Shown here: piece after piece, positions 18,975-28,090 of the stretch
Position numbering within the stretch: the first letter of the stretch is position 1
How the letters are laid out: each line of letters begins with the position of its first letter
From: Phoronis ovalis
Lineage: Eukaryota; Phoronida; Phoronidae
Direction of reading: 5' to 3'
NCBI GenBank assembly: GCA_028565635.1
Contig: JAOXYB010029400.1
Span: 1-30,979 of the forward strand
Length of the DNA: 30,979 nt
Notes under the pieces: generated by a model
Databases searched by the model: none
What the model saw: the letters and a program-made list of their open reading frames with translations, nothing else
Told to the model about the DNA's origin: nothing
Translations under genes and position numbers: made by a program

Positions 18975-20382
18975 CAACTTCCTGTCTGCTTACTACGCAC
19001 AAAACTGCATCATGACCATCACAAAATGGCTTCCCTTAGTGATGCTGGGAACGGTTATTCAAGACTTATCTGATGCTGCAGAAAAATTAATTCCAAAAAC
19101 AAAGGGTCTAAAAACTGCAATAGATGCACAGAAACAAGTTTTAACTGACATAGGGAAGAATTCTGAAAGCGTCAAACAACAAGATATAGAAACCTGGGCT
19201 AAAGAACTATGCACAAAAGTCAATGACACTAAAGATAAACTTGCCAAAGACGTACATCACTAACATAGCTAGAGTGGCAACAAAAGAAAATGAAAGAATT
19301 CTGGATAGATTGTTACAACAGCTTGCCACAGCAGAAAGCACACTGTCATATGGCCAAAGAGTTACAAAATTAGCAAAGGATACCGATCGAGATACTTCAA
19401 CAACATTCTACTATGAAAGCAATTCTTGATGAACTTCATGCACAGCCAATTGAAATACAAGAAACTGTACCAGAGCTTCTGTTTGAGCCATCAGAACTAC
19501 CAATTGATTTAGCCAAGATACAAATAGTGAACACACCAGCTAACACAACACTAGTAGATATAGCACAAGGTCAAACTCCCAACTTCTTGCAGAAAGCTAC
19601 ATTTTTAAACTCATTTAATAGCAACCCAAGAGATACGGTAAACGGAATTGCAGTAGACTTGAAAGGCCAAATCCTTGTCACCAGCAAATGGAGTACATGT
19701 ATACAATAGACTAGGTCAATTACAAGGTACCATTGGTACAGAAGGGGCAGATAAACTATTGAAACCAGTAGATGTCACCACTGATGCTTATGAAAATACC
19801 TTAGTAACAGATGAAGAGCAGCGTAGAATCCTTATTTATGATAAAAACAAGACACTGAAAACAGTTTTAAAAGACAAGTTTCTTGATGTTGGTTTAATTG
19901 CAACAAACCAACTGAGAGAGATTGTGTTAGTTGATCATGGCAGAGATTTACTTAAACTATTGAATTATACTGGACATGTACAAGAAACTATAAACCAGGA
20001 TACTATAGGAGTTGATACTTTCTTCCCTACAAGTGTTGCAAAAAGCAACAGAAATGAAATCGTTGTAGCAGAATCCTTCTCAAAAGCTGTTTATATCCTT
20101 GATGGTCATGGACACAAGCTACACTGTTACCAGCCATCAGGTAATTTGGCTCTAGTAAACCCTTGTGCGGTATGTACTGATAAGTGGGGTTATATTATTG
20201 TGGCTGATCTTGGTAGTAACAGTCTCCATCTAGTGTCTAGTACAGGTAAACACCTAGCTCTCTTGATTACCAAAGCGAATGATCTGAACCGGCCATATGG
20301 GGTGGCTATCAGTGGACCAGGAGAACTGGTGGTGGTACAGAGCAATGGAAAAGTAAAATTTTACAAGTACTTGGACATATGA
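18975..20382 (+). pseudogene. TRIM copy 3, 5'-truncated and frameshifted
   Basis: Homology to copies 1 and 2 begins inside B-box 2 (QLPVCLL, here FQLPVCLL with C to R at the next Cys) and runs to the end FYKYLDI and TGA. RING, B-box 1 and half of B-box 2 are missing. Frame breaks are a 2-nt deletion near 19047, GTAC insertion at 19252-19255, GATC-type insertion at 19387-19390, and a deletion/rearrangement near 19683. An in-frame codon insertion is near 19173. The last 235 codons, from about 19678, remain open and encode only part of the propeller. Its 3' flank matches that of TRIM copy 1. Best read as the remains of an unequal exchange that separated the 5' half (kept in copy 2) from this 3' half. 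Confidence 0.92.
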
Positions 20383-21970
20383 ACTACGTTGCACGTATTG
20401 CATGCCTACAGAGTAATCAATATTAATAGATAAAGCAGTCTGACATGCATCTGACAAGATAGAAGTATTTATAAAAACTTTAAGATAAAACAGTATGAAT
20501 ACTTTGCCTTGGCACAAGCATAAACTCTAGTTTGAACAATCTATATTATGGTGATTAATAGATCATGCTTAGCATGCTTTAAAGTGGTGAGTACTGTTTG
20601 GCAAATCTCACAGGAACTATAACCTTCATGTCGAATTTTAAACACCTAAATGAAATGATAGAATTATTATAGTAAAAGTGTACAGTTTTGGAAGGTACTG
20701 AATGAATGACCATGAAAATTAACTTTTCCTATTTGATTACATGTACATAATCAATGAGGCGGCCTCACTTTTTTGAAAAGATACAAAGTTGAAATTTGGC
20801 TAAAATTAAGTTCAGATAGCAATCTCCAAGAGCATCTTATATTTTTAAAGATTTGTTTAATTCAAAGTTTGAGCCGTCAAAATTCAATTGCTAGAAATTT
20901 ATCATTTTTTCTTACATCCACATCTATTCTTTAAAAGACATGATTTAAGAACAAAGCAATGAATTGCAGTTTTCTGTTGGAAGTTAATTTTGGACAATTC
21001 TCAGTTTAATATTTGCAGAGGTGTTGGACATTTATTTTCCTGAATTTATATTTGGAAAAAGTGAGGTTTTATCCATGCAAAATGGCTTCTTTACTGATTA
21101 CATAATGAATGTACAGAAAAAAGAGTAACTTTTCATAACACAAGTTAATACTGTAAGCTTCCAAAAGTATCTATTTTTATTAGTCTGACTATCTTTCCTT
21201 TAAACTACCTTACCATCTTATACATTTACTTCATTGTTTCAGCAATACGACTGAATTCTTTTTGTATGATTGTGCCCTGTTTTAATCAACTAAATATATG
21301 TCATAATTAAAGATAATAGCTGGAAAGCTAAATCAAATTCCTTGTCTATTTCAAATAGATGAACTGACTTTATTTAGAGTGGACTTTATAGAGCAGATTA
21401 CTTTATTAGCAGATTATGTAAATATATAAACAAGAGAATATTATGACACTGTTGTAATTAGTTTTTATATGCCCATTTCCCTCCACAATTTGAATGCTAT
21501 TAAAATCTAGCATCAGTAATAATTACAGCTAGAATTGAAACATTATTTTTCTACTTTATTTCATCACTAATCAGGGTTTTATCTGATTCGATCCCACTTT
21601 GCTCCCTCTGTATGTCTCTTCATTTGTTATGTATTTCATACACGTCAACTCTCTAATCAGAAGCACCAGGTTCACGCTTTGTATATCAATATCCACAATT
21701 GCTTTCAATACAAAATTATCAGAAAATACCAAATCTCCCACTCAAAAATTATGCCAACTTGACAGGATGGTATTCTTATCAGTCACAGATAAAACGAATC
21801 AACAATTATAAAATAACTTACTTCAATGAAGCCCTATATTTATAGTTCTGACTTTTTTGTGATCACCAATATTTGGATTCAAGTTCCCCATATTCAGATT
21901 GCATACTTGACAGAGACTACTTAATATACAGTTTAATTCCTACTAGTCAAAACTTACTTATTTTCCTTAA
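20383..21970 (+). other. 3' flank of TRIM copy 3, paralogous to 3556-5200
   Basis: Collinear with the copy 1 flank up to about 21965 (TTTCCTTAACC). The polyadenylation hexamer position reads AATAGA. Open frames of about 70 codons in this stretch are not conserved in the paralogue and are discounted. Confidence 0.6.
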
Positions 21971-22009
21971 CCTGAGTTACACAGAATACACATAACTAGA
22001 CAGTAAAGA

Positions 22010-22185
22010 TTTATAAACATTAACTACAAACTTACATGATTGTCTGACACGAGTATAAACTTTGCACCCAAACTTAAATGATTGTCTGACATGTGTGTAA
22101 TCTATGCAGCCACACAAACTTACATGATTGTCTGACATGTGGATAAACTTTTCACACAAACTTACATGATTGCTGACTGACATGT
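22010..22185 (-). repeat. Minisatellite of about 43 bp that repeats an exon end and its 5' splice site
   Basis: Four units start at about 22028, 22071, 22116 and 22158. On the minus strand each contains CATGTCAGACAATCAT followed by GTAAGTTTG, except the 22071 unit whose GT is mutated. The 22158 unit is the genuine exon end of the PRPF6 exon. The array therefore multiplies the splice donor downstream of its own exon. Related units flank TRIM copy 2. Confidence 0.85.
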
Positions 22186-22277
22186 GTGTATGATTCCTGC
22201 CTTCTCACAATCTTCTGCATCTTTTATCCACTGTTCTCTGTTGATTTCCACCATGTTTGCTCTCAGCGATGCCAGAG
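22166..22277 (-). pseudogene. PRPF6: PRPF6 pseudogene exon ([18 protein letters not shown])
   Basis: 112 nt, acceptor GTTTTAG, donor GTAAGT. It reads [20 protein letters not shown], then [17 protein letters not shown]. It matches [20 protein letters not shown] of human PRPF6. It has an extra serine codon compared with the fragment at 18887-18973, which keeps the CQAIM form. Frame intact. Confidence 0.92.
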
Positions 22278-22638
22278 CTAAAACGAAATATGGAAAATTT
22301 ACCAATCAAAATGTACCAATCAGATCTAAGGGATCTTTTGTTGACATGTTTAAAGTTGTCATAAATCTCAGCCTCACGACATGCTACTATGAACAACTTA
22401 ACATTAAGAACAACCTCATGGATTCTAGATCAGCAATATATTAAGAAGCATACTAAATCGTGCCAGGAGTTCTTAAGTGAACTGCATACACCGGAATACA
22501 AGAGATTAGTCCCTTCACTTCTGCCAACAAATCATACATACATAAATACATTATTTTAAGGTATTTTTGTGTGATATTTTTTACAGTAATTATACCTCCA
22601 AAGTAAAAATGTTAAAACATGGTGCATGTCATCTGTAC
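22278..22638 (-). other. Intron, nothing recognised
   Basis: No repeat with a paralogue in the window; the open frames at 22184-22444 and 22205-22396 overlap the exon in wrong frames. Confidence 0.5.
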
Positions 22639-22804
22639 CTCTTTCAACAATTTTTTCCACCATAGTTGTGTTGCCATTTGCTTCGACCTCTAACTTTGCT
22701 GCAGTGATCCAAATTTGACGATCAGTTGGGATACTTTAACGAGCTTTGTTTAGAACTTTCCTAGCATTATCATAGCTTTCAAGCCATGCCAATGCCAGCC
22801 ATAG
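22639..22804 (-). pseudogene. PRPF6: PRPF6 pseudogene exon with in-frame TAA
   Basis: It reads LWLALAWLESYDNARKVLNK and AR, then TAA (22736-22738), then [16 protein letters not shown] and [15 protein letters not shown]. Human PRPF6 has Glu at the stop position (AREN-IPTD). The conserved Arg of LARLE is Trp (CGG to TGG). A GTC codon is inserted before EANGN. Acceptor TTCTAAG, donor GTACAG. Confidence 0.92.
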
Positions 22805-23407
22805 CTTAGAAAAAAAATTATCACTTAAATAACTACGAAAAGCAATGCAATGTTTGATGTCAAGAATTGAATATACTGCTACTGCCATTTTGCATTTAGT
22901 CTCTATAACTGCCACAACACCACTGAATGTATAGCATTGGTGAAAATATCATAAGGGCTACAGCAGATGGTAAAATATTATAGTTGCTGACACGATCACT
23001 TCTTTGATGTTAATAATAAATGTTGCTTTTGGACAGACTGAATTCAAGAAACGAAGAATGTTTTTAAAACTAAAACTACTTTTCTTATTTTCATTTCACA
23101 CTGGAATTTTTTTGCAGGATCTTACAACTTTACAATTTGATTTTAAAAAAATCTTGTAGTGTTTATACTTTGTTAATTGTAAACAATAAAATTGAATCAT
23201 TGAGACCAACAGTTGTCACTTCCCTTTTCTACATAATTATATTTTTATTCTGCTTTGTGTTATGTTCTTCGCTGGTTAGTCTTTCATTTCCATATCGTGT
23301 TCGGGAATTTTGCTACAAAATCATGTTTTACTTTAACTGCTTGAATCAAGGATTTAATATGTGAAAGTTCCAAAGAAGGTACAAATTGTTTACTATGTTT
23401 AACTTAC
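22805..23407 (-). other. Intron, nothing recognised
   Basis: AT-rich. A 75-codon plus frame at 23137-23364 is rich in Phe/Leu/Ser from AT bias and shows no family signature, so it is not called. Confidence 0.45.
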
Positions 23408-23531
23408 CTCAACACTTGTTGGGCAACATTCCACACCACGACTTAACATGATGCGAGCATCTTCTTCATTTTCAAGCTCGACAGCGGACATCCACAAACG
23501 TACCGAGTTTGGGATGTGTTCCAGAGCTTTC
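23408..23531 (-). pseudogene. PRPF6: PRPF6 pseudogene exon ([20 protein letters not shown])
   Basis: 124 nt, acceptor ATTACAG, donor GTAAGT. It reads [20 protein letters not shown], then [19 protein letters not shown]. It is nearly identical to human PRPF6 here, a HAT repeat. Frame intact. The intron 23532-23955 after it holds nothing recognised. Confidence 0.92.
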
Positions 23532-23955
23532 CTGTAATACAAAGTGTATGTTAACTTTACTTAGCTATACAAATTAAGTTTAATATGTTTAGTATCAATG
23601 TTCATACGAACCAAACTTTTGGCATTGTAGTCAACACAATATGTGTACATGTTCTGTGCTGTAACGGTCAATGTAAAAATAATTAAAATTTCAATTCTTT
23701 CTTGAAATCAATATTCAGACAACTGATACTGTCCGTCAATTATAACAGGAAAAATAACCAGTTACCTATGGAATAATGTAGTATGTACAAATCTGGCATG
23801 TGATTCAGATTTTAGAAAGTTTGTGTGAACATGGGCCGACTGTCATATACTATTTTAAACTGGGGTGCTAAACAGTGACAGCTAGTTTCCATCGACAGTT
23901 GTTGACTCCGACAAGTGATGTGTGCCAGTTCACGAAAACAGTGCTCTCCACTAAC

Positions 23956-24077
23956 CTGTAGACTTTTCGCTTGGCCTTTAGTTCTGTCTCTAAACTTGAA
24001 GGTTTTATCCATATTTTAACAGACTGCGGAAGTTGACTAATAGCTTGAGTTACTATAGCTTTGGTTTGGTCACCGGG
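23956..24077 (-). pseudogene. PRPF6: PRPF6 pseudogene exon (PGDQTKAIVTQAISQLPQSV)
   Basis: 122 nt, acceptor TTTCAG, donor GTTAGT. It reads PGDQTKAIVTQAISQLPQSV and KIWIKPSSLETELKAKRKVY. The human sequence is [20 protein letters not shown]; here conserved AAELE has become PSSLE, a drift consistent with a non-functional copy. Intron 24078-24518 contains nothing recognised. Confidence 0.92.
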
Positions 24078-24518
24078 CTGAAACAGAAAAAATGCGTCTA
24101 ACAAAAGAGGACTTGAGTGGTGTCTTGTACTGCATTCCGAATAAAATCCAAACTTATTTTTCGCTCCTGTAACTTGTCTGCTATTTTTTCTGCTCAAATG
24201 TAGATATTAAGTGATAGGATGGAAAGCTAATTTGAATTTTAATCAAAATGTATTTGTGGGAATTGAAATTTTAATAACAAAATTTAAAAATCTGTGCAAT
24301 TTCAAACACATTTTCAGTGGTTATTTTACTTTTAATGTGCAAATCGTACTGAAAGTTTATGCAGCAGTTTTTACAAATTGGAAGTACGTTCATCCAATTA
24401 ATTCATTATCTCATACAAGTGGACAAACAGAAAGGTAAAGGAAAACATGAGAAAAAGGCTAAAATATCAAACATGCAACATATGGTTCCACTAAATGTGT
24501 TCTTCGAATCAACCTTAC

Positions 24519-24711
24519 TATGAGCCTAGCAGCTTCTAACCAGACATCTTCAGATTTGGGACATTCTTCGCAACCTTTCATTATGAGATTCCGAGCAGCT
24601 TGAAGTTTTCCTGTGACTTCTTCTAGACATGATGAAGCAATCCATGCTGGTGGATGCTTTGGGTTTGTTTCATGTACGGATTTAAGAAGCAGTCTCGCTT
24701 TCTTGACATCG
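24519..24711 (-). pseudogene. PRPF6: PRPF6 pseudogene exon (first HAT repeats)
   Basis: 193 nt, acceptor CTTTTAG, donor GTAAGG. It reads [60 protein letters not shown] and ARLI. The conserved ARLEE is SCLEE (Arg to Cys, CpG type). Otherwise very close to human PRPF6. Intron 24712-25120 holds nothing recognised; the 133-codon minus frame there lacks any family signature. Confidence 0.92.
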
Positions 24712-25120
24712 CTAAAAGTGCGATACGATTAGTTTTATTTCAATATTACAGAACACAGTTGAAATTTATAGAATATTTGTAGAAACAAGCAATTCTGTTG
24801 GTCGTCACAAGTCACAATAAGGGTTAAAAATGTTTTAAATCGACATTCTGGTGTGTAACTTGATCTTGAGTGTTGCATACTTTGACAAAAAACACAAAAT
24901 AAGCACACTGTGTATGAGTAGTACCGTACATATATTAAAATTATAAATTTCAGAAAGATTTTATGCTTTTTCTTTTCACGTTTAGGTTCTTTCTCAGATC
25001 TTTTTAGTGTGAGTCTAAACATGAATACAAAAAATAATAATATTACACTCATGTTTAGGACCAAACTCAAAAGATCATGCTTATAAGTACGACATTTGCA
25101 GATAAAATGGTATAACTTAC

Positions 25121-25338
25121 TTAATATCCCCACCATGAGATGGGATCATGGATTGCAAATCAGTCAGGTAACCTGTTGGGTCCACAACCGTCTGTCCGCT
25201 GACGGAATCAGACACTTGAGTCAACTTAATGTCCATCAGTGTGTTACGAGCTTCACCGATCTTCTTCATATCGATATCGCCGCTGGGGGTTGAGATACCG
25301 CCAAATGGTGTAGTCAATCCAAATAATAATTATATATT
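25121..25338 (-). pseudogene. PRPF6: PRPF6 pseudogene exon ([20 protein letters not shown])
   Basis: It reads [60 protein letters not shown] and PSHGGDI, with donor GTAAGT. This is the most conserved stretch of PRPF6, preceding the HAT array. The 5' edge is uncertain: the only nearby AG (ATCAG at 25339-25343) would put an in-frame TAA at 25330-25332 before FGLTT. Fragments of this exon recur at 7975-8045 and 27222-27300. Confidence 0.9.
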
Positions 25339-25565
25339 CTGATACACAGGCTTATTTTGCAATTACTGGAATTAATGATACACACCAAAATTTTCCACAA
25401 ATATCTGCCATAGCTCTAAACGAAAAAGTTTATAAAACATCAAAAATATTTTCCATTTTTTTAAATAGTACCAGATACTATTAGAATACATGAACACACA
25501 TAGAAAATTTCAGTTATTAAATTCCAACTTAACGAAATAAATGTTATTTTTTAATTAAAACGAAC

Positions 25566-25650
25566 CCGGCTGCCCCTGGCATCTACTGCTGCTGAGCTTT
25601 CTCCCTGTAATGCAGCTTTGGCCAAAAAGTTATCTGGCATAAGAGTATAA
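25566..25650 (-). pseudogene. PRPF6: PRPF6 pseudogene exon with no AG acceptor
   Basis: It reads YTLMPDNFLAKAALQGESSA and AVDARGSR, matching LTPVPDSFFAKHLQTGE and SVDPRQ of human PRPF6. The expected acceptor reads TGTAA instead of TGTAG, and the donor (GTTCGT) is weak, so correct splicing is unlikely. Boundaries are estimates. Confidence 0.75.
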
Positions 25651-25835
25651 TTACATAACAATGAAAAACAAATAACACAAATCGTTCTATAATGTAGGTA
25701 CAAACCAAATCAATCGTATAACTATTGATTAATTATAATCCTATTGTCTGTTTAGTATGTTCACTTTAGCCATTTATCTTGAAGAACAGAAAATTATGGG
25801 TCAGTCTATAAGTTACATGTATATTACCAACTTAC

Positions 25836-25930
25836 TTGTCTGCTTTAGGATTTCTTTGTCTTTTATCTCGAACATCACCAACTTCAGGAAAATTCATCCA
25901 CTCTTCTGTCGACACAGTGGCCAAATGACG
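25836..25930 (-). pseudogene. PRPF6: PRPF6 pseudogene exon ([20 protein letters not shown])
   Basis: 95 nt, acceptor TTTTTTAG, donor GTAAGT. It reads [20 protein letters not shown] and [12 protein letters not shown], corresponding to [20 protein letters not shown] and RNKRQRNPRYEK of human PRPF6 (PRP1_N region). Frame intact. Confidence 0.92.
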
Positions 25931-26571
25931 CTAAAAAATCAAGCAAACTTGATTTTAAATATATAGTGACAAAACAAGTTTAATAGGAATCAGAGATTGA
26001 AGACAAATCAATTCAATCGGCTTACCACAATGTGGTATATACACATTCTTATAAACAGATTGATTTTCAAGACGTATCATGTTTATCTTATATGCCATTT
26101 TATTTTCTAGGGCCAAATATAATGTCATCCATAGGTCGTAACATAAGAGGACTTTATAGAGATATTACAGGATGTGATAGATTGACGTGTTCAGGATGTT
26201 GAAATTAAATGATGGTTATATAGCAATATTGTGACAAAATGTGTTCATTTCAAACATCGATTCGGCAACGATTGAAGTATAATTATTTCAAACATCTCAT
26301 TGGATATCTTCTGGTATTTATTCGAAACATCACATCGGCAACTCTTGCAGTAATTATTTCAAACATCTCTCATTGGAAGTCTTGCAGTATTCATTCCAAG
26401 CATCTCATCGGCAACTCTTGCAGTATGTCATCTTATCATTGGACACCCTACCTGATTAATTACGTATAAGCCCAATAAGCAGATATAGACACTCCGTTAG
26501 TATAGCTACATTCTTAACCCTCAAGTGCAAAAAACACTGTTATACAATGTGCAGTATATTATATTGCTTAC
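25931..26571 (-). repeat. Intron with a 36 bp-type tandem repeat
   Basis: Between about 26245 and 26435 a unit like ATTATTTCAAACATCTCATC followed by GGCAACTCTTGCAGTA occurs about five times with changes. The 76-codon plus frame at 26239-26469 is produced by this repeat and is not a gene. The rest of the intron is unremarkable. Confidence 0.6.
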
Positions 26572-26664
26572 CATCAAATCAGAAAACTGCTGTTGAATCT
26601 TTGGTCTTTATTTTCTGAACCTGTCAAGCTCTTCTTTCAATCTCTCCTCTTGTCTTTCTTGCCA
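26572..26664 (-). pseudogene. PRPF6: PRPF6 pseudogene first surviving exon with in-frame TAA
   Basis: It reads QERQEERLKEELDRFRK, then TAA at 26608-26610, then RPKIQQQFSDLM with donor GTAAGC. Human PRPF6 has KERREQREKEEIEKYRM, then Glu, then RPKIQQQFSDL, so a Glu codon became a stop. Upstream homology breaks off at about 26664, within repeat DNA, so the first ~115 codons and the start are missing. Confidence 0.9.
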
Positions 26665-26900
26665 TTGTAGCAGTTTTCAGCAGTTAACTGTTATACCTAA
26701 TTTACATAATTCGGCCGTAGAACTGCTATCAAACTGCTACAAACTTTTATCGAAACTGCTATCGAACTGCTACTGTTATAAAACTGCTGTATTGGAATGT
26801 ATTGTCATATGACATGAAATAACTGTAATAAAACTGTTGAAAAACTGCTAAAGAAACTGCTGTAGAACTGTTGCATAACTGCCTTCCATTTTGGTAAGGG
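26665..26900. repeat. AACTGCT short tandem repeat with inverted arms
   Basis: AAACTGCTA-like units of 11-17 bp recur from 26709 to 26880. A left arm TGTAGCAGTTTTCAGCAGTT (26667-26686) is nearly the complement of AACTGCTATCAAACTGCTAC (26722-26741), giving a hairpin of about 20 bp with a short loop. The array abuts the truncated PRPF6 exon. The remainder to 27060 is unremarkable AT-rich DNA. Confidence 0.65.
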
Positions 26901-27059
26901 CAGTCATGTTCAAAATGGGATTTTTTACAAACTTTATGAAACAGTAACAAGGGTCTAGCTTTGCCTTAATTGACATTTTGGCATGTAAGTTGATAGTATT
27001 GTATTTTTTTCTCAAAAAAACATGACAAGCATAAAAATATACTGTACAACTAGTACGGG

Positions 27060-28090
27060 TTAAAATGCAATTTTGTCTTTATATACCAAATATCAATCAA
27101 TATCAACCTTCAGCATTATAAGGTTTTGAAACAGTTATAATTTGTAATATATTCATGTTTCAGCTCACATTAAAAAAATCTGGCTAATAACATAACATTA
27201 CACAGATAATAATGTTATCACATACTTAATATCTCTGCCATGAGATGGGATCACGGATTGCAAATCAATTAGCAACCTTTTGGATATACATAACCATTCG
27301 GTCCTCTGAATAATCCATACAATAATTATTGTAATTTATTGTATAGAAAATGTCAGCCACTTGATTTTAAGAAGAATCAACTCAAAATGTCAGGATTGTG
27401 CTTGTGCATATAGGACACAACTTACTTTCTAAGAAAGAGGTTGCTACATTTGCCTGCATTAGATGACGTTTATTTTACACAGCTGACCATGAAATCCCTC
27501 AAGAGTAATGATCAACATACCTTAGACGTTGTATAGCACCCCCTTATAGACAGTTGTAAGAGTTTCGTGTAGAAATATCAATCACTGACCAGCAATTCAG
27601 CATTAGTTATATCTGGAGATATCTCTTATAACCAACATATGCACTGCCATTGTCCGTTGTCTGCGAAGCATTTCACTACTGATAAATGAAATAAACTTAA
27701 TTTATGCAAGGCAGTCGATGCCAGAAGTGGTCTTGCACTCAAATTACCAGTTTGACCATAGCTGTTATGAATGGTGTAGTGTAAAATTGTTGTGTACTAT
27801 CATTATGTAACTGGATGCATAAACTATTTGTTGAAATAAACCATAATCTACGAAAATAAGAAAAGAGTAATCACTGTATCTGGTACAGTTTTAATGCATT
27901 TATACATGCAAGTGTGACCATTCAGGATGTGTTATCAAAAGGATGTAATAACACGAGTGAGGTGAATAGACATGGCTTACATATAGGTACAACAAAATCT
28001 GATAGAGGCATGTAAATACATGGGATTATTTTACACACAGCTGCTTGATGAAAAAAAACAACTTGTATATAGCATACAATAACAGTATCT
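27060..28090 (-). other. 3' flank of the intact PRPF6 copy
   Basis: Collinear with 7801-8990. It contains the exon relic at 27222-27300 and the pre-insertion site (near 27319-27332) of the retroposon found at 8069-8217. No gene was found. Confidence 0.6.
27222..27300 (-). pseudogene. Displaced PRPF6 exon fragment, paralogue of 7975-8045
   Basis: On the minus strand it reads the end of the [20 protein letters not shown] exon with changes (GATTTGCAATCC, CCATCTCATGGCAGAGATAT), followed by a donor decayed to GTATGT. It retains TTGCAA, lost from the 7975 copy. Confidence 0.75.

Larger units (their letters stand above)
9373..26664 (-). pseudogene. PRPF6: Unprocessed PRPF6 pseudogene (tri-snRNP splicing factor Prp6), 20 exons
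   Basis: Successive minus-strand exons encode, in order, almost the whole of PRPF6 from the PRP1_N segment (FRK-RPKIQQQFSDL) through the HAT/TPR repeats to the C-terminus. PRPF6 bridges U5 and U4/U6 snRNPs in the spliceosome. Introns and phases are retained, so this is not a retrocopy. Lesions: exons before roughly human residue 115 are absent; TAA replaces a Glu codon at 26608-26610 and at 22736-22738; frameshifts are +4 near 14288, -2 near 13565, -1 near 13095 and +2 in a homopolymer at 9423-9432; the exon at 25566-25650 has no AG acceptor. Conserved Arg residues have become Trp or Cys in three exons, as CpG decay would give. The intact 3' exons of another copy lie at 28859-30567. One 6.5 kb intron (15647-22165) contains TRIM copies 2 and 3 on the opposite strand. 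Confidence 0.93.

Noticed and set aside
24735-25136. 133-codon minus-strand open frame.
   Set aside because: It lies in a PRPF6 intron between two well-defined exons, has low-complexity composition and no recognisable motif.
22736-26610. Both in-frame stops in PRPF6 are TAA at conserved Glu positions, and all three TRIM frames end in TGA, hinting at TAA recoded as Glu.
   Set aside because: The same gene copy also has frameshifts and a lost splice site, the intact PRPF6 copy ends in TAA at the expected C-terminus, and a G to T change in GAA explains each stop.
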